A stretch of 64,000 nt of DNA, taken from positions 3,224,001-3,288,000 of the forward strand of contig CM121343.1 of assembly GCA_051530055.1 (NCBI GenBank). Direction: 5' to 3'. Below, one piece after another: positions 48,024-58,900 of the stretch. The position numbers and the translations under genes are program-made. Numbering within the stretch: the first letter of the stretch is position 1; each line of letters opens with the position of its first letter. Below the pieces are notes generated by a model. That model was not told where the DNA came from. It saw nothing but the letters and a program-made list of their open reading frames with translations, and ran no database searches. The stretch is from Neoechinorhynchus agilis (Eukaryota > Acanthocephala).

Positions 48024-49203
48024 ATGGGATCAAAAAGTTCCAAATCTAAGGCAAATCCGAGGGTAGATGCAGTAGCACCGGATTATTATGCCAATCCGCC
48101 GTATATTTACCCTCCACGTGGTACAAGAAGCACCAATAGTTTTCGACAGGCTGCATTTAACTCAAGCTATCCTGCAACTTCCGGTGGCCGAGGTGTGCGG
48201 TATGTTTGCACTCCAGCCTCTCGAAGCGCTCATTTTCCAAGCAGTAATGGACACTCACCGACGTTTTTCGACAACGTCTATAATCCAAGCACAGTCCCAA
48301 TGAATGGGGTAAAGCCAGCGTTTTCGTTTGTCATATAGTTGTTAGTCTTCGGTATACTTAATCCGGAGAATCACAACCGTAAATCCGCCCCCAGACTATC
48401 CTAAACTTGCTACCCATTCTAATCAATCTCAATGGCGTTACGATCCACCCATGCAATTGCCCACGCCAGTACCAATGTCTGTGCCTGCGGCTCCAGCTTC
48501 AATGCCCGATATGTCTTTTGAAAATCAGTTTCAAGTGGGTTCTGATGCGAAGAAAATTCATAAATCAAAAGGCGCTCGTAAAGGATATGATACAATTGTG
48601 ATTAAAAAAAGGAAAAAACCCCACAAAAGGGTATGTATTCGAAATGGCCTTTGAAAGCAATCTTAATTTCATAGTACTATAGAAAGCACTTTTATATACG
48701 CCACCAACAACTGCTACGACCCAAGATATTATTGAAGAGATGATTCCTCCTTCTAAAGTCATAATTGAGCAAGTACCAATCGTAAGTACAGGTTTATGGT
48801 AAAGAATTATCCACCTAAAATCCAAAAGGGTTACACCACTACTCAGACTGTCATACAACCGCCCCCACAAGCAATTCATGTCACAACCCAAAAGTTCATA
48901 GTCATCGATGTGTGCAAGAACCAAGAAGGGTTATGCATTCCCCGATTGTCTGTTTTGAACACTGATCAACTCAAGACACTGGCAGATTCAAATGGTCTTA
49001 TACCATTGGACGGGAAATTCAGGTTTATCAATCAGGCTGATGTATTGCCTCTGGTGGGAGATAGCAATGTACTAAACACCATAAATTTGTCATCTCAAGC
49101 AGCTAACAGGGAACAAGAAACAGTAGACGGCAGCGTTGGAGTTGACTTGGAGAAACTAACACAATTGCTCACAAACCAATTTAACGCAAACGAAACTTCA
49201 TGA
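48024..49203 (+). CDS. putative N-myristoylated orphan protein
   Basis: Four exons joining in phase 0: 48,024-48,308; 48,346-48,630; 48,683-48,781; 48,829-49,203 (TGA). Total 347 residues. Introns are 37, 52 and 47 nt. The N-terminus MGSKSSKSK fits the myristoylation consensus (Gly2, Ser at position 6) followed by basic residues, which would place it on membranes. The middle is low-complexity, rich in Pro, Ser, Tyr and Asn, with a basic patch VIKKRKKPHKR. The C-terminal 100 residues look folded (FIVIDVCKNQEGLCIPRLSV, then KFRFINQADVLPLVGD). No family recognised. Short segments such as VIIEQVP recall the Pro-rich gene at 63 kb, but the link is weak. Confidence 0.75.
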
Positions 49204-49494
49204 TATTTTCAGACGAGAAACATTTACGCGATCATAAATACACATAATCGCAATTCCTTTTAGCGAAAAGTAAATGTTTGTATTTAAACGTCTAATGAAA
49301 AGTAAAAGTTTAATAGTATTTCGTTTGTTTTTTAAGTGAAATAAGTGGTAAATGAGTTTTAGAAATATGACATTCAGGTGGAATTTTGTCCATTCGGAAT
49401 GATCGTTCTCTACTGCCTCAAAGAACCAATGATATTTAGGATATTCAATGATTTTCCTATCAGTAGATCTCGACAGCACGTTGAGTCATATAGC
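49204..49494. other. no supported gene
   Basis: 3' flank of the orphan gene up to the Penelope-like element. Confidence 0.4.
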
Positions 49495-50957
49495 GACAAA
49501 TTGTTTAATTTTGACTTGTGGTGAGTATACTCGCCCTAATCAAAAAATCATTTTATTATTAGGAAATAATTCGAAAAAGGAAACCTCGCTTTATCAATCA
49601 TCTAAAAAGGTTTTTGGTTATTTTCCATGTTTTGTCTAAAAGACTCGGGTTGACAGGTTGGCTCCTTCCAACAAGGTTCGGGGACCGTGTACCCGCTCGT
49701 AAACCCTGCTCTTTATCGTGGGTGTCCTATTGATTTTTAGTTTTACGCTGAAATTCGCTTTAATTGCCTTCAATTGTATCGGCCGCAGAGATGTGTGCTA
49801 GGCCTCAAGAACAAGACGCCTTCCAAAATTTGGCTCCTTCTCTATAAATTCCGTCCCACGATCAAACAAACGGAGTAGCCATGGAATCCCCATTAGCTCC
49901 GACCTTAGCTGGCATCTATAGGCGGGAGTGGGAGTTCACTTTCTTACAGCATCCTAAGGATGTTAATCGGTGGTGGTGGCGGTATGTGTTCGTTATGATT
50001 GATTCTAACCACAGCAACGAATCACTTAAAGCCGTATTGAACAGTCAAGATCTGAACATACAGTTGAAAGTTAATAACGGCAATGACAATGGTAAGATTT
50101 GGTTGACGGACGTTCTGATTAAACGTTCAACATAAGACAAAGCACTGCTTCATTTCGCAAACCCAACGTGCCTTGGGGACCACCGCATTGGTCCAGTCAT
50201 CAACCAATGAGGCACAAAATCCCTGCGGTGACTACCATCCACTCGAGTTGCGTGGATAATGGAAAGGGATAGTATTGTGAGGGAATTGCGAATAAGAGGA
50301 TACCCTAAATGGATAATTGACTGCGGGATTAAGAGGACGCCAAACTGTCCAATTCGAAATTGCTGAATTTATTTTGGTGATGCAACAAACCAAATGATCA
50401 ATTCGATTATAAAGACGAAGGTTGGAGTTCCTCGCAATCACGTCCAAGAAGAAGGTTTCACAATGATCCAACTTGAGGGGGGGTCTATAAAATACAGTGC
50501 AATCAATGTGACAAAGCGTACTTCGACCAAACAATGAAGGACATTCCGAATAGAATCACCGAACATAAACAAGCCTGTCGACTTTTCGATCGCTCATCTG
50601 CGATTTCAAACAACATCGCATAGATTTGGATTGCACTGAATTTATAGAGAAGGAGCCAAATCTTGGAAGGCGTCTTGTTCCTGAGGCCTAGCACACATCT
50701 CTGTGGCCGATATAATTGAAGGCAATTAAAGCGAATTTCAGCGTAAAACTAAAAATCAATAGAGCGGGTACACGGTCCCCGAACCTTGTTGGAAGGAGCC
50801 AACCTGTCAACCCGAGTCTTTTAGACAAAACATGGAAAATAACCATAAACCTTTTTAGATGATTGATAAAGCGAGGTTTCCTTTTTCGAATTATTTCCTA
50901 ATAATAAACTGATTTTTTGATTAGGGCGAGTATACTCACCACAAGTCAAAATTTACC
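49495..50957 (+). mobile_element. decayed Penelope-like element in inverted arms
   Basis: The interior (49,880-50,135) encodes an RT segment of Penelope type: MESPLAPTLAGIY, then WWWRYVFVMIDSN where RYVDD is expected, then NGKIWLTDVLIKRS. About 50,485-50,620 encodes a GIY-YIG endonuclease remnant: VYKIQCNQCDKAYFDQT, then RITEHKQACR, with YIG changed to YFD. Flanking arms, left 49,497-49,852 and right 50,634-50,957, are inverted copies of each other; the left has an extra ~35 bp near 49,705. Missing catalytic residues and stops make it inactive. Confidence 0.8.
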
Positions 50958-51149
50958 ATCCCGGTGGATTTTCTCGATAAAATTCTTTAATATATTAATA
51001 TTCCGGGCATCATTGAAAATGCCTTGTCAATTTCACTTATACAAAAACGCAGTAAAAGGCAGGACTGGAACCACGAATTCCATTTACTGCATGACACCTT
51101 TCAATCTTCACGTTATAATCAAATTAGCGTCGAAGTGAGATGTACAAAC

Positions 51150-51245
51150 TCATAACTGTAAGGTAAAGGGTTTTAGGTTATTTAATGCGCTTCCCTTGCC
51201 CAAATCGAGGGGTCGTGTGCCCAAGGAAAATAATTAACCGTGAAA
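51150..51245 (+). repeat. SINE 3' relic
   Basis: Contains gtacaaactcataactgtaa and then gcgcttcccttgcccaaatc, the diverged 3' half of the SINE family. Confidence 0.45.
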
Positions 51246-51815
51246 TTATGGTCACTTTAACGCTTAATAAAAAGTAACCAGTTAGCCAAATATGAGATAA
51301 ACTAATCAAATTAGTGATTAAATAGCTTTGAATTATTTTGAGCCAATTAAGTAAAAAATATATTAGCGGATGAGATAGAAGCGAAAAAATCATAACCTGA
51401 GATCAATTTCGTATATTTGAAGCTCTCAGAATTTTGATGTCTTAGTCAAATCATGAATTCCCTGGGTTCATCTATAATGGTAGATCATAAAGTAACTGCG
51501 TCTTGGCATAAAACTCCCGTTAAATGAATAATTTAGAATCGAAGGATGGACATTCGCAGTTCATACAAAAGATCAGATTGCCGCAAACCACAATTAATTT
51601 CGTCTGAAATGTTGACTGCTGCAATCAAACGCTAGATTCGATTTTTTGGTCTAATCTCGAAATCAGGTTTCCGTGTTCAAATCGCCGATATATCACGATC
51701 GGCTTAAAAAATGTTTTTTTGAACAAATAATCCAAAATGTTTTCCATTTCACGTCGCTATGAGAATAAATGTCTATTATAATAAAACTAAAAACGACATC
51801 TAAGAGTGCTAAACA
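51246..51815. other. no supported gene
   Basis: AT-rich spacer downstream of the peptide-precursor candidate. Nothing recognised. Confidence 0.4.
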
Positions 51816-51817
51816 TT

Positions 51818-52147
51818 TTAGTCAATACTGCCTCCTAAGTTCATGAATCGAAGTTTTGGGTAAGCCGCAAAATAGTTATCCATTAGATACCAGCGGCCAA
51901 GTTCATCCGAGGATCTACGATGATTACGTTTTTCGAAACTGATTTGTGCCCAACTTGGTCTTTTATTGATAGTAATGGCGGAATCACCGTCAAAGTTTCT
52001 ATAACTTCTCAACCGATCATTAGAGCAGTGTAGAACAGTGTCGCGATTATACATCGGTATAGTTTGAGCAGAATATACGCAAAACAACATCAAATAAATT
52101 ATCGACAGAGATGGTCGCCAATTGATTTTAACATTCATTTGCTTCAT
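51818..52147 (-). CDS. candidate secreted peptide precursor
   Basis: A 109-residue frame from ATG at 52,145-52,147. Basic N-terminus, then hydrophobic core LSIIYLMLFCVYS and likely cleavage after SAQT, so a signal peptide is probable. The rest has dibasic sites in prohormone style: KR before PSWAQISFE, KR after it, then RR before SSDELGRWYLMDNYF. One cysteine remains, and no amidation Gly precedes the dibasic sites. Single exon, no family recognised. Neighbouring genes give no clue. It could be a neuropeptide precursor, or another small secreted protein, or a chance frame. Confidence 0.45.
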   Translation of the reverse strand: MKQMNVKINWRPSLSIIYLMLFCVYSAQTIPMYNRDTVLHCSNDRLRSYRNFDGDSAITINKRPSWAQISFEKRNHRRSSDELGRWYLMDNYFAAYPKLRFMNLGGSID

Positions 52148-52149
52148 CG

Positions 52150-52553
52150 ATCGCTAGTCGAGTGAATAATATACCTAAATACATCAATAATGTGAATATG
52201 CGTCCAAGATGCGGATATTTTCAACTTTGGTAACTTATTGTGCTTACCAGTTCGAGCTTCGAAATTTGCAGAGATTTTATCAATCTTAGCATCATTGTCG
52301 AATACTCGTGTATATATGCGACCGTGCCATCCTTAAATATGTCTCCTTGCGGAATTCGTGAATGAGTAAATAGCTCATGGGAACGCAAAGTTACATCGAA
52401 TACAAAAAAATGCTTTAAAACAACTTGCGAACTTTGTTCATCAATAAAACCGTCAACATAGGTAAGCGATTCATGACTAAAATATTAAAGGTTGAAATTG
52501 GGTCTTTAAATGCATATAATATTTTTATTATTGCAGAATTAAAGAAATTCCGT
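52150..52553. other. no supported gene
   Basis: Upstream of the peptide candidate, AT-rich. No feature recognised. Confidence 0.4.
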
Positions 52554-53652
52554 AGGAAACGATAATACGCCAATTTAAATAATGAAATTCCAAATGTTTA
52601 CCAACGCAATAAGCCTTATTCTTTATTTTTTGATTTTCAACTCCCAATAGCACTATAAAAAATTTATATTTTATTTCCTGCTATGTAGCACCTTTTCAAC
52701 AACAAACCAAAAAAAATTAGGAAACGATAATACGCCAATTTAAATAATGAAATTCCAAATGTTTACCAACGCAATAAGCCTTATTCTTTATTTTTTGATT
52801 TTCAACTCCCAATAGCACTATAAAAAATTTATATTTTATTTCCTGCTACTTGGTAGCACCTTTTCAATCAATGCTATATTATCCATTTAAAAGTGATTTA
52901 AATAAAAGTCGACGAGGGAAATCGGCTGACTTGAAAAACATTTTAATGATTAGGAAACGATAATACGCCAATTTAAATAATGAAATTCCAAATGTTTACC
53001 AACGCAATAAGCCCTATTCTTTATTTTTTGATTTTCAACTCCCAATAGCACTATAAAAAATTTATATTTTATTTCCTGCTACTTGGTAGCACCTTTTCAA
53101 TCAATGCTATATTATCCATTTAAAAGTGATTTAAATAAAAGTCGACGAGGGACAATCGGCTGACTTGAAAAACATTTTAATGATTAGGAAACGATAATAC
53201 GCCAATTTAAATAATGAAATTCCAAATGTTTACCAACGCAATAAGCCTTATTCTTTATTTTTTGATTTTCAACTCCCAATAGCACTATAAAAAATTTATA
53301 TTTTATTTCCTGCTACTTGGTAGCACCTTTTCAATCAATGCTATATTATCCATTTAAAAGTGATTTAAATAAAAGTCGAAGAGGGATAATCGGCTGACTT
53401 GAAAAACATTTTAATGATTAGGAAACGATAATACGCCAATTTAAATAATGAAATTCCAAATGTTTACCAACGCAATAAGCCTTATTCTTTATTTTTTGAT
53501 TTTCAACTCCCAATAGCACTATAAAAAATTTATATTTTATTTCCTGCTACTTGGTAGCACCTTTTCAATCAATGCTATATTATCCATTTAAAAGTGATTT
53601 AAATAAAAGTCGACGAGGGATAATCGGCTGACTTGAAAAACATTTTAATGAG
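52554..53652. repeat. satellite D, ~234-bp tandem array, 5 copies
   Basis: The anchor aggaaacgataatacgccaa begins at 52,554, 52,719, 52,952, 53,186 and 53,420. The first copy lacks about 70 bp; the others are 233-234 bp and almost identical. No coding frame. Confidence 0.95.
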
Positions 53653-54375
53653 CAATCGTTACTAATTCTTTGAGTGCAACTATCGGAAAATCGAATTGTC
53701 GATGGAATGGGTATCTCCTTTAACATAAAAATTGCAAGCACTACACGATTCCGCAAGATGGAAAGACCGGACGAATGAGATATATTTGTTCTAAAGGTGC
53801 AGAATATCCATGATCTTTCATTACTGTTATCTATCGCTTAAATATAATCCGTATAATCTTTATAACATTGATTGAGAGCTGCGTTTTTTCCTCTGAAAAG
53901 TTCCGTCAGTAAATCGAAAATGAACGAACTTTATGTATCAAAGTGTTCGTGTTATAGTAATTAAAAAATTCAATATTTGGTAGGCAACAACATAATCATC
54001 GAAAATTATCGCTTTCAATGAAATCGAATATTATTTAAAAATCAATTTAGTATAAAATGTAATTAATTTGCAAAATCAAATAGCTAAACGACTATTAGAA
54101 GAGTAGCAGCAATTAATAATTGCGCTCAAGTGAAATTAAGGCACAATGTAAACCTATTTTATTTTTGCTCAAAATTGAATTCAGATATCATTCGTGACAA
54201 TGATAAACTCAGTGCAAATGCCTTCGAAACTTCTTATCGTCAAACTTGAATGATCTCTATAAATTACCAAATAATAAATTTAAAGTAATTGGTTTAACTT
54301 TTACTTTGTCTTTGAGTGCATTTTTTATATTTATCCGAATAAATTAAAAATATTTATCTTATGCCTCGCTAACTG
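53653..54375. other. no supported gene
   Basis: AT-rich spacer between satellite D and the SINE pair. Confidence 0.4.
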
Positions 54376-54379
54376 GCTA

Positions 54380-54985
54380 CTTTTTATTAAGCGTTAAAGT
54401 GAACGTCATTACATGGCTGCTGAGTATTTTCCTTCGGCACACAGTCCACCGCCGATTCATTGGTCAAGGAAGCGCTGGTTTTGTGATAAATACCCATGAC
54501 CGTACGGTTATAGGTTTGAACATTCCTCCGGATCTTAAGATACCTCCAGGAAACGGGGCTTATCAATGAGTTTCCTCGATTCACTGTATTTCGTCCTCGG
54601 CGACAATGGATTTTGAACCCTTCGACTTTTGAAACAGAGATTCAAAGCTCAAGTCCACTGGACCACCTCGCCACAACTAAGGAATTTACAATCTCTGCCA
54701 ATTTTTAGCTTTTATCTTGTCTAGCTAGTCGGTTCCTTTTTTTTATTAAACGTTAAAGTGAACATCACTACACGGCTGCTGATAATTTTCCTTTGGCACA
54801 CAGCTCACCAATCTGGGTAAGGGAAACGAATAAAATCACACTTAATACCCTGAACCGTATTTGAACATTCCTTCGAATCCTGAGATACATCCAGGAGGCA
54901 GAGCTCACCAGTGAGTTTCCTACTCATAACCGTAAGGTATCACCGAGATCGGTCAGCTGTGTAATGGTAGTCACTCCAAACACTT
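54380..54985 (-). repeat. SINE pair, minus strand
   Basis: Two copies. 54,380-54,700 is complete: on the minus strand a tRNA-like head (gtggcgaggtggtccagtgg, box B gggttcaaaatcc), body, and 3' end with ggcggtggactgtgtgcc. 54,735-54,985 repeats the body and 3' end without the head. Both finish in the same gttcactttaacg segment. Confidence 0.7.
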
Positions 54986-54989
54986 AAAA

Positions 54990-55983
54990 ATATTTATCTA
55001 GAAAAGTTGTTATTTTCTTTGTTCCGTGGTATAAAAGTGAACTATTTAGTGATATTTCCTTTTCTGAAGAAAGGACTTGTTGGTATTATGACAGTAGAAA
55101 TGTGCCACAGTTGGATTGACAATTGAGTGATGAATACCTTGTGCTACTTTAAACATTGGTAAGACAATTATTCTAGTTAGAATAAGGAATTGCACTCATA
55201 GAACAAACGAAGATTAATCAGAAAATGCGATTTTGATGTGCAAAACGGTTGCTTGAATTTTAAGTTCTTAAAATCGTGATTCAACGCAACATTGAACATG
55301 AGTTTTTGCGTGAGGTTGAACCTGAAGGACTAAATGCGACCTAAATGCACTGATGTTTAAAATTTGTTTGAAATGGGGTTGTTTTGATGCATTAAATATA
55401 AAAGGCGACTGAACCGAGATCTAATAGATGGATCGAGGTACCCAATTATCGATGCAAGTATTTTTCTTGATTGATAATCAGTGAATTAATCTTGAACTAT
55501 CTCATAGATTCTGTACATTAGACTTGCATAGAACGTGCGCTGTTGAATTTGAGTTGCGTCAACTCACGGGGAGCCTCTTGTTTTTTGCTTTATACGCAAC
55601 ATCGTTATGCACTTTCCTAGGATTTTTAACTGTTCTTGTTTCTTTAATTTCAATATATTGTTTTTATCAGCAAAACGAGTTATGCGAAGCAACTTGTTGT
55701 GTTCGTGAATGTTGATTTCAATGTCTTAGGATAGTCGCTCCTATTGATAGCGATAGAGACGATCTAGGTACTCGTTAGTGTTTCACTTTGAACACACTTA
55801 CCGGCTAGTCGTTTTCCCAACTATGATTCACGGGTTCAACGACATAAACGAACTTCATGTCGAAATTCTTTCCATTGGTAAAAGTACATCATTTCTAATG
55901 GGTTTATACTCTCTTGTCTTATCCTTACAACGAGAATTTTTAATGGATTTTTAACTAAAAACTATCTAATTTAAAGATTTTTT
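54990..55983. other. upstream region of the flippase gene
   Basis: No supported gene. The hydrophobic 63-codon frame at 55,524-55,715 is discussed under rejected items. Confidence 0.4.
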
Positions 55984-58900
55984 ATGGATGTGGAAATCTT
56001 CAAGGAAAAAGCACTCAGCATTCTTTGCTTTTTCTCCTCCAAGCGCAGAAGGCTAGACAGTGAGTAATCAAAAAGCGTCGTGTAACTACTACCTAAGATA
56101 TGGTTTCAAGGGCGGACGCGGATCATCTATGCCAACAAGCCTGAACTAAACAAATCCTTCAAATATGTTGTAAGTAATTGACATAAAGCTGATTTAGTCG
56201 CCATTATCTCTTTAACAGAATAATCACATATCGACTTCAAAATATAACTTAATCACGTTCTTGCCAAAAAATCTATTTGAACAGTTCCAACGAGTTGCCA
56301 ACCTCTACTTCCTTGGCTTACTGGTCCTTCAGGTCGGTATTGAAATTTTAGCCTTTTCCATATGGACTCAACAATGCAATGATTTGAATTACCAACTTTT
56401 TCATTGATAAATGAGCACACTTTTATTTTAAAGTTTTAGATCCACTTCTAAAAACGAAAATTCTCGTATAACATGAATTTTTTCTATTGTGTCAAAGTTT
56501 TAATTAATAGTGAATTTTCGCTGAAATCTGAGACTAAATTCTTTTTTTAGAGGAATAATGAACATATTTTAGATCCAAATTTTTTTTACAAAATACATAT
56601 CGTTTATTTTACTATTTCGTTTTTCATTCCTGTGAACATCCCGACGTTGCCAGAATACTGGCAGCGTTTCCTCGCTCGTTGAGCGAGGGAATTTCTCGAG
56701 CGCGTTTCCCCCATCATCCTTTTCGTCCTTAGTTCCAAATCATGGTCCCAAGGCTCCTTACGTTTTCACGGCAAAAAGGACGAAATGGTAATTCCTTTTG
56801 AACGCTTTCGTTCCTCAGCTACGACCGCTGGACCTCCAGGGCTCTTTTTTGAAAAGGGAAAATTACTGGGGGCAAGCGTGTCCACACAAGTCGCATCCCA
56901 TAAAAGCGGTCTAAGCAAACACTTTAAACATAAATTCGTCCCAAAAAGGTAAATGTGACTTGAAATTGAGATTTTATCCAAGGAACGGTCAATTTTTCGA
57001 ACTTAAATTTTTTTATATTCAGCATGTAACTAACTGGAGTTTCTAACAATTAAGCTCATACCAGTGGTTAGTTCACTCAGTCCACTCACTACAATTTTTC
57101 CGCTTGCATTGGTTCTTGCGATAACGGCAATAAAAGATGCAATTGACGATATTGTAAGTGGAATTTTTGACAGCACTTCGATGATTATTTATTACTAAAA
57201 TAGAAACGATGTCGCAGTGACAACGAAGTGAACAAAAGACCAGCTTTAGTGCTCAGAGGTCAGCGATTAGAACAAATAACTTGGGATAAAGTTCAAGTTG
57301 GTGATATAATTTATTTGAGCAATGACGAGCTTGTCACGGTATGTTTACTGGAACTCGACTGAGATCAAACATGTAAATCATTTCAGTCGGATTTGTTACT
57401 AATATCAACAAGTGAACCATCGAGTCTGTGCTACATTGAGACGGCTGAATTGGATGGGTATGTGACTTTTTTTGGACTTAATATCACCACTACTTGTGGA
57501 CAGCGAAACGAACTTGAAAGTTAAGCAAGCTCTATCTGAGATGGCAGTTCTCAGTGATGACTTAAGAGCAATATCAAAATTTGATGGAATTGTACGATGC
57601 GAATCTCCAAATAATCGATTAACTCGTTTCGAAGGAAGTATAGAGATTAACGGAACTAAATTGCCATTAAATGATACAAACATTCTCTTAAGAGGTTGTA
57701 AATCACGGATCATCAAAAAAAAATGTTACATTCCAAGTTGGTGACCCTCGATAAAGATTAAAAAACACAAAGTGGTGTTTTGGACTGAGTGTTTACACTG
57801 GAAACGATACCAAACTCATGATGAATTCTGGGGTAGCCACTTTTAAAATGACACAGATAGACCAAATGCTTAATCAAATTATTATCAAGATTGTTATCGG
57901 ATTAGTAATTTGCTGTTTTACTTTAAGCGTGGGGACAATGATATTCGAAGGAGTCACAGGATTTAGCTTCAAAATTTATGCACCATGGGAAAACTTCGGA
58001 GCCACGCAAGGACGGGTCGGTGGTTCCATTGTAATTGGTCTCCTGAATACATTATCCTACACGATTATTCTAAACACCGTGGTTCCAATTTCGCTGTATG
58101 TTAGCATTGAAATTATCAGACTGTTTCAAAGTAAAATGATTGATTGGGATTTGGCGATGTATTATGAGCCGGATGATATCGCCGCTAAGGCAAGAACGAC
58201 TACTTTGAATGAGGAATTGGGAAAAGTGCAATATATATTCTCGGACAAAACAGGGACGTTGACCCAAAATGTGATGACTTTCAACTGTTGCTCAATTGCT
58301 GGAACATGTTATGGACTAACTGAGGACGATTTATCAGCATCAGAAGAGGTGAGATTTATTTGCATATAAATATCACCGCACTCTACTGCATTTAGGAATC
58401 AAATGAAGTGACAACAAATGCTCAAAACGAACTACCTAAGCATCCCTTTTTGGAAGATTCCTTTAAATGGAAAGATAAACGCTTAATAGATGCAATTGAA
58501 AGACAAGACGAAAAGGTTGTAGATTTCATGCTCAACCTAGCATTATGCCACACAGTAATGTGTGAGCTCAAAAAAGGTTCGTGATTACAATTAATCGAAA
58601 GTTCAACGAGTGAACTACGTAGGGGTTCTTACATACCAAGCACAATCCCCAGACGAAGGAGCACTCGTTTCAGCTGCACGAAATTTCGGAGTGGTGTTTA
58701 AGGTAGGCGAATTTACGAATTTGAAGCAAGTTTGGTTAGTTGGTATGCAGGGGCGGACATCGAATTCAATCAATGTAAATATTCTGGGAAAGGAAGTGAC
58801 ATTTGATGTACTGAATATACTTGACTTTAATAACGAAAGGAAGAGAATGTCGGTATGTTAGCCTATATTTAATGGGATTTTTACCACCATATACTAATCC

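Noticed and set aside
47717-48049. 110-codon hydrophobic frame upstream of the orphan gene
   Set aside because: Overlaps the MGSK start codon in another frame and has a composition expected of T-rich DNA.
55524-55715. 63-codon hydrophobic, Cys-rich frame
   Set aside because: No signal-peptide logic, no homologue recalled, and the length is within chance for this composition.
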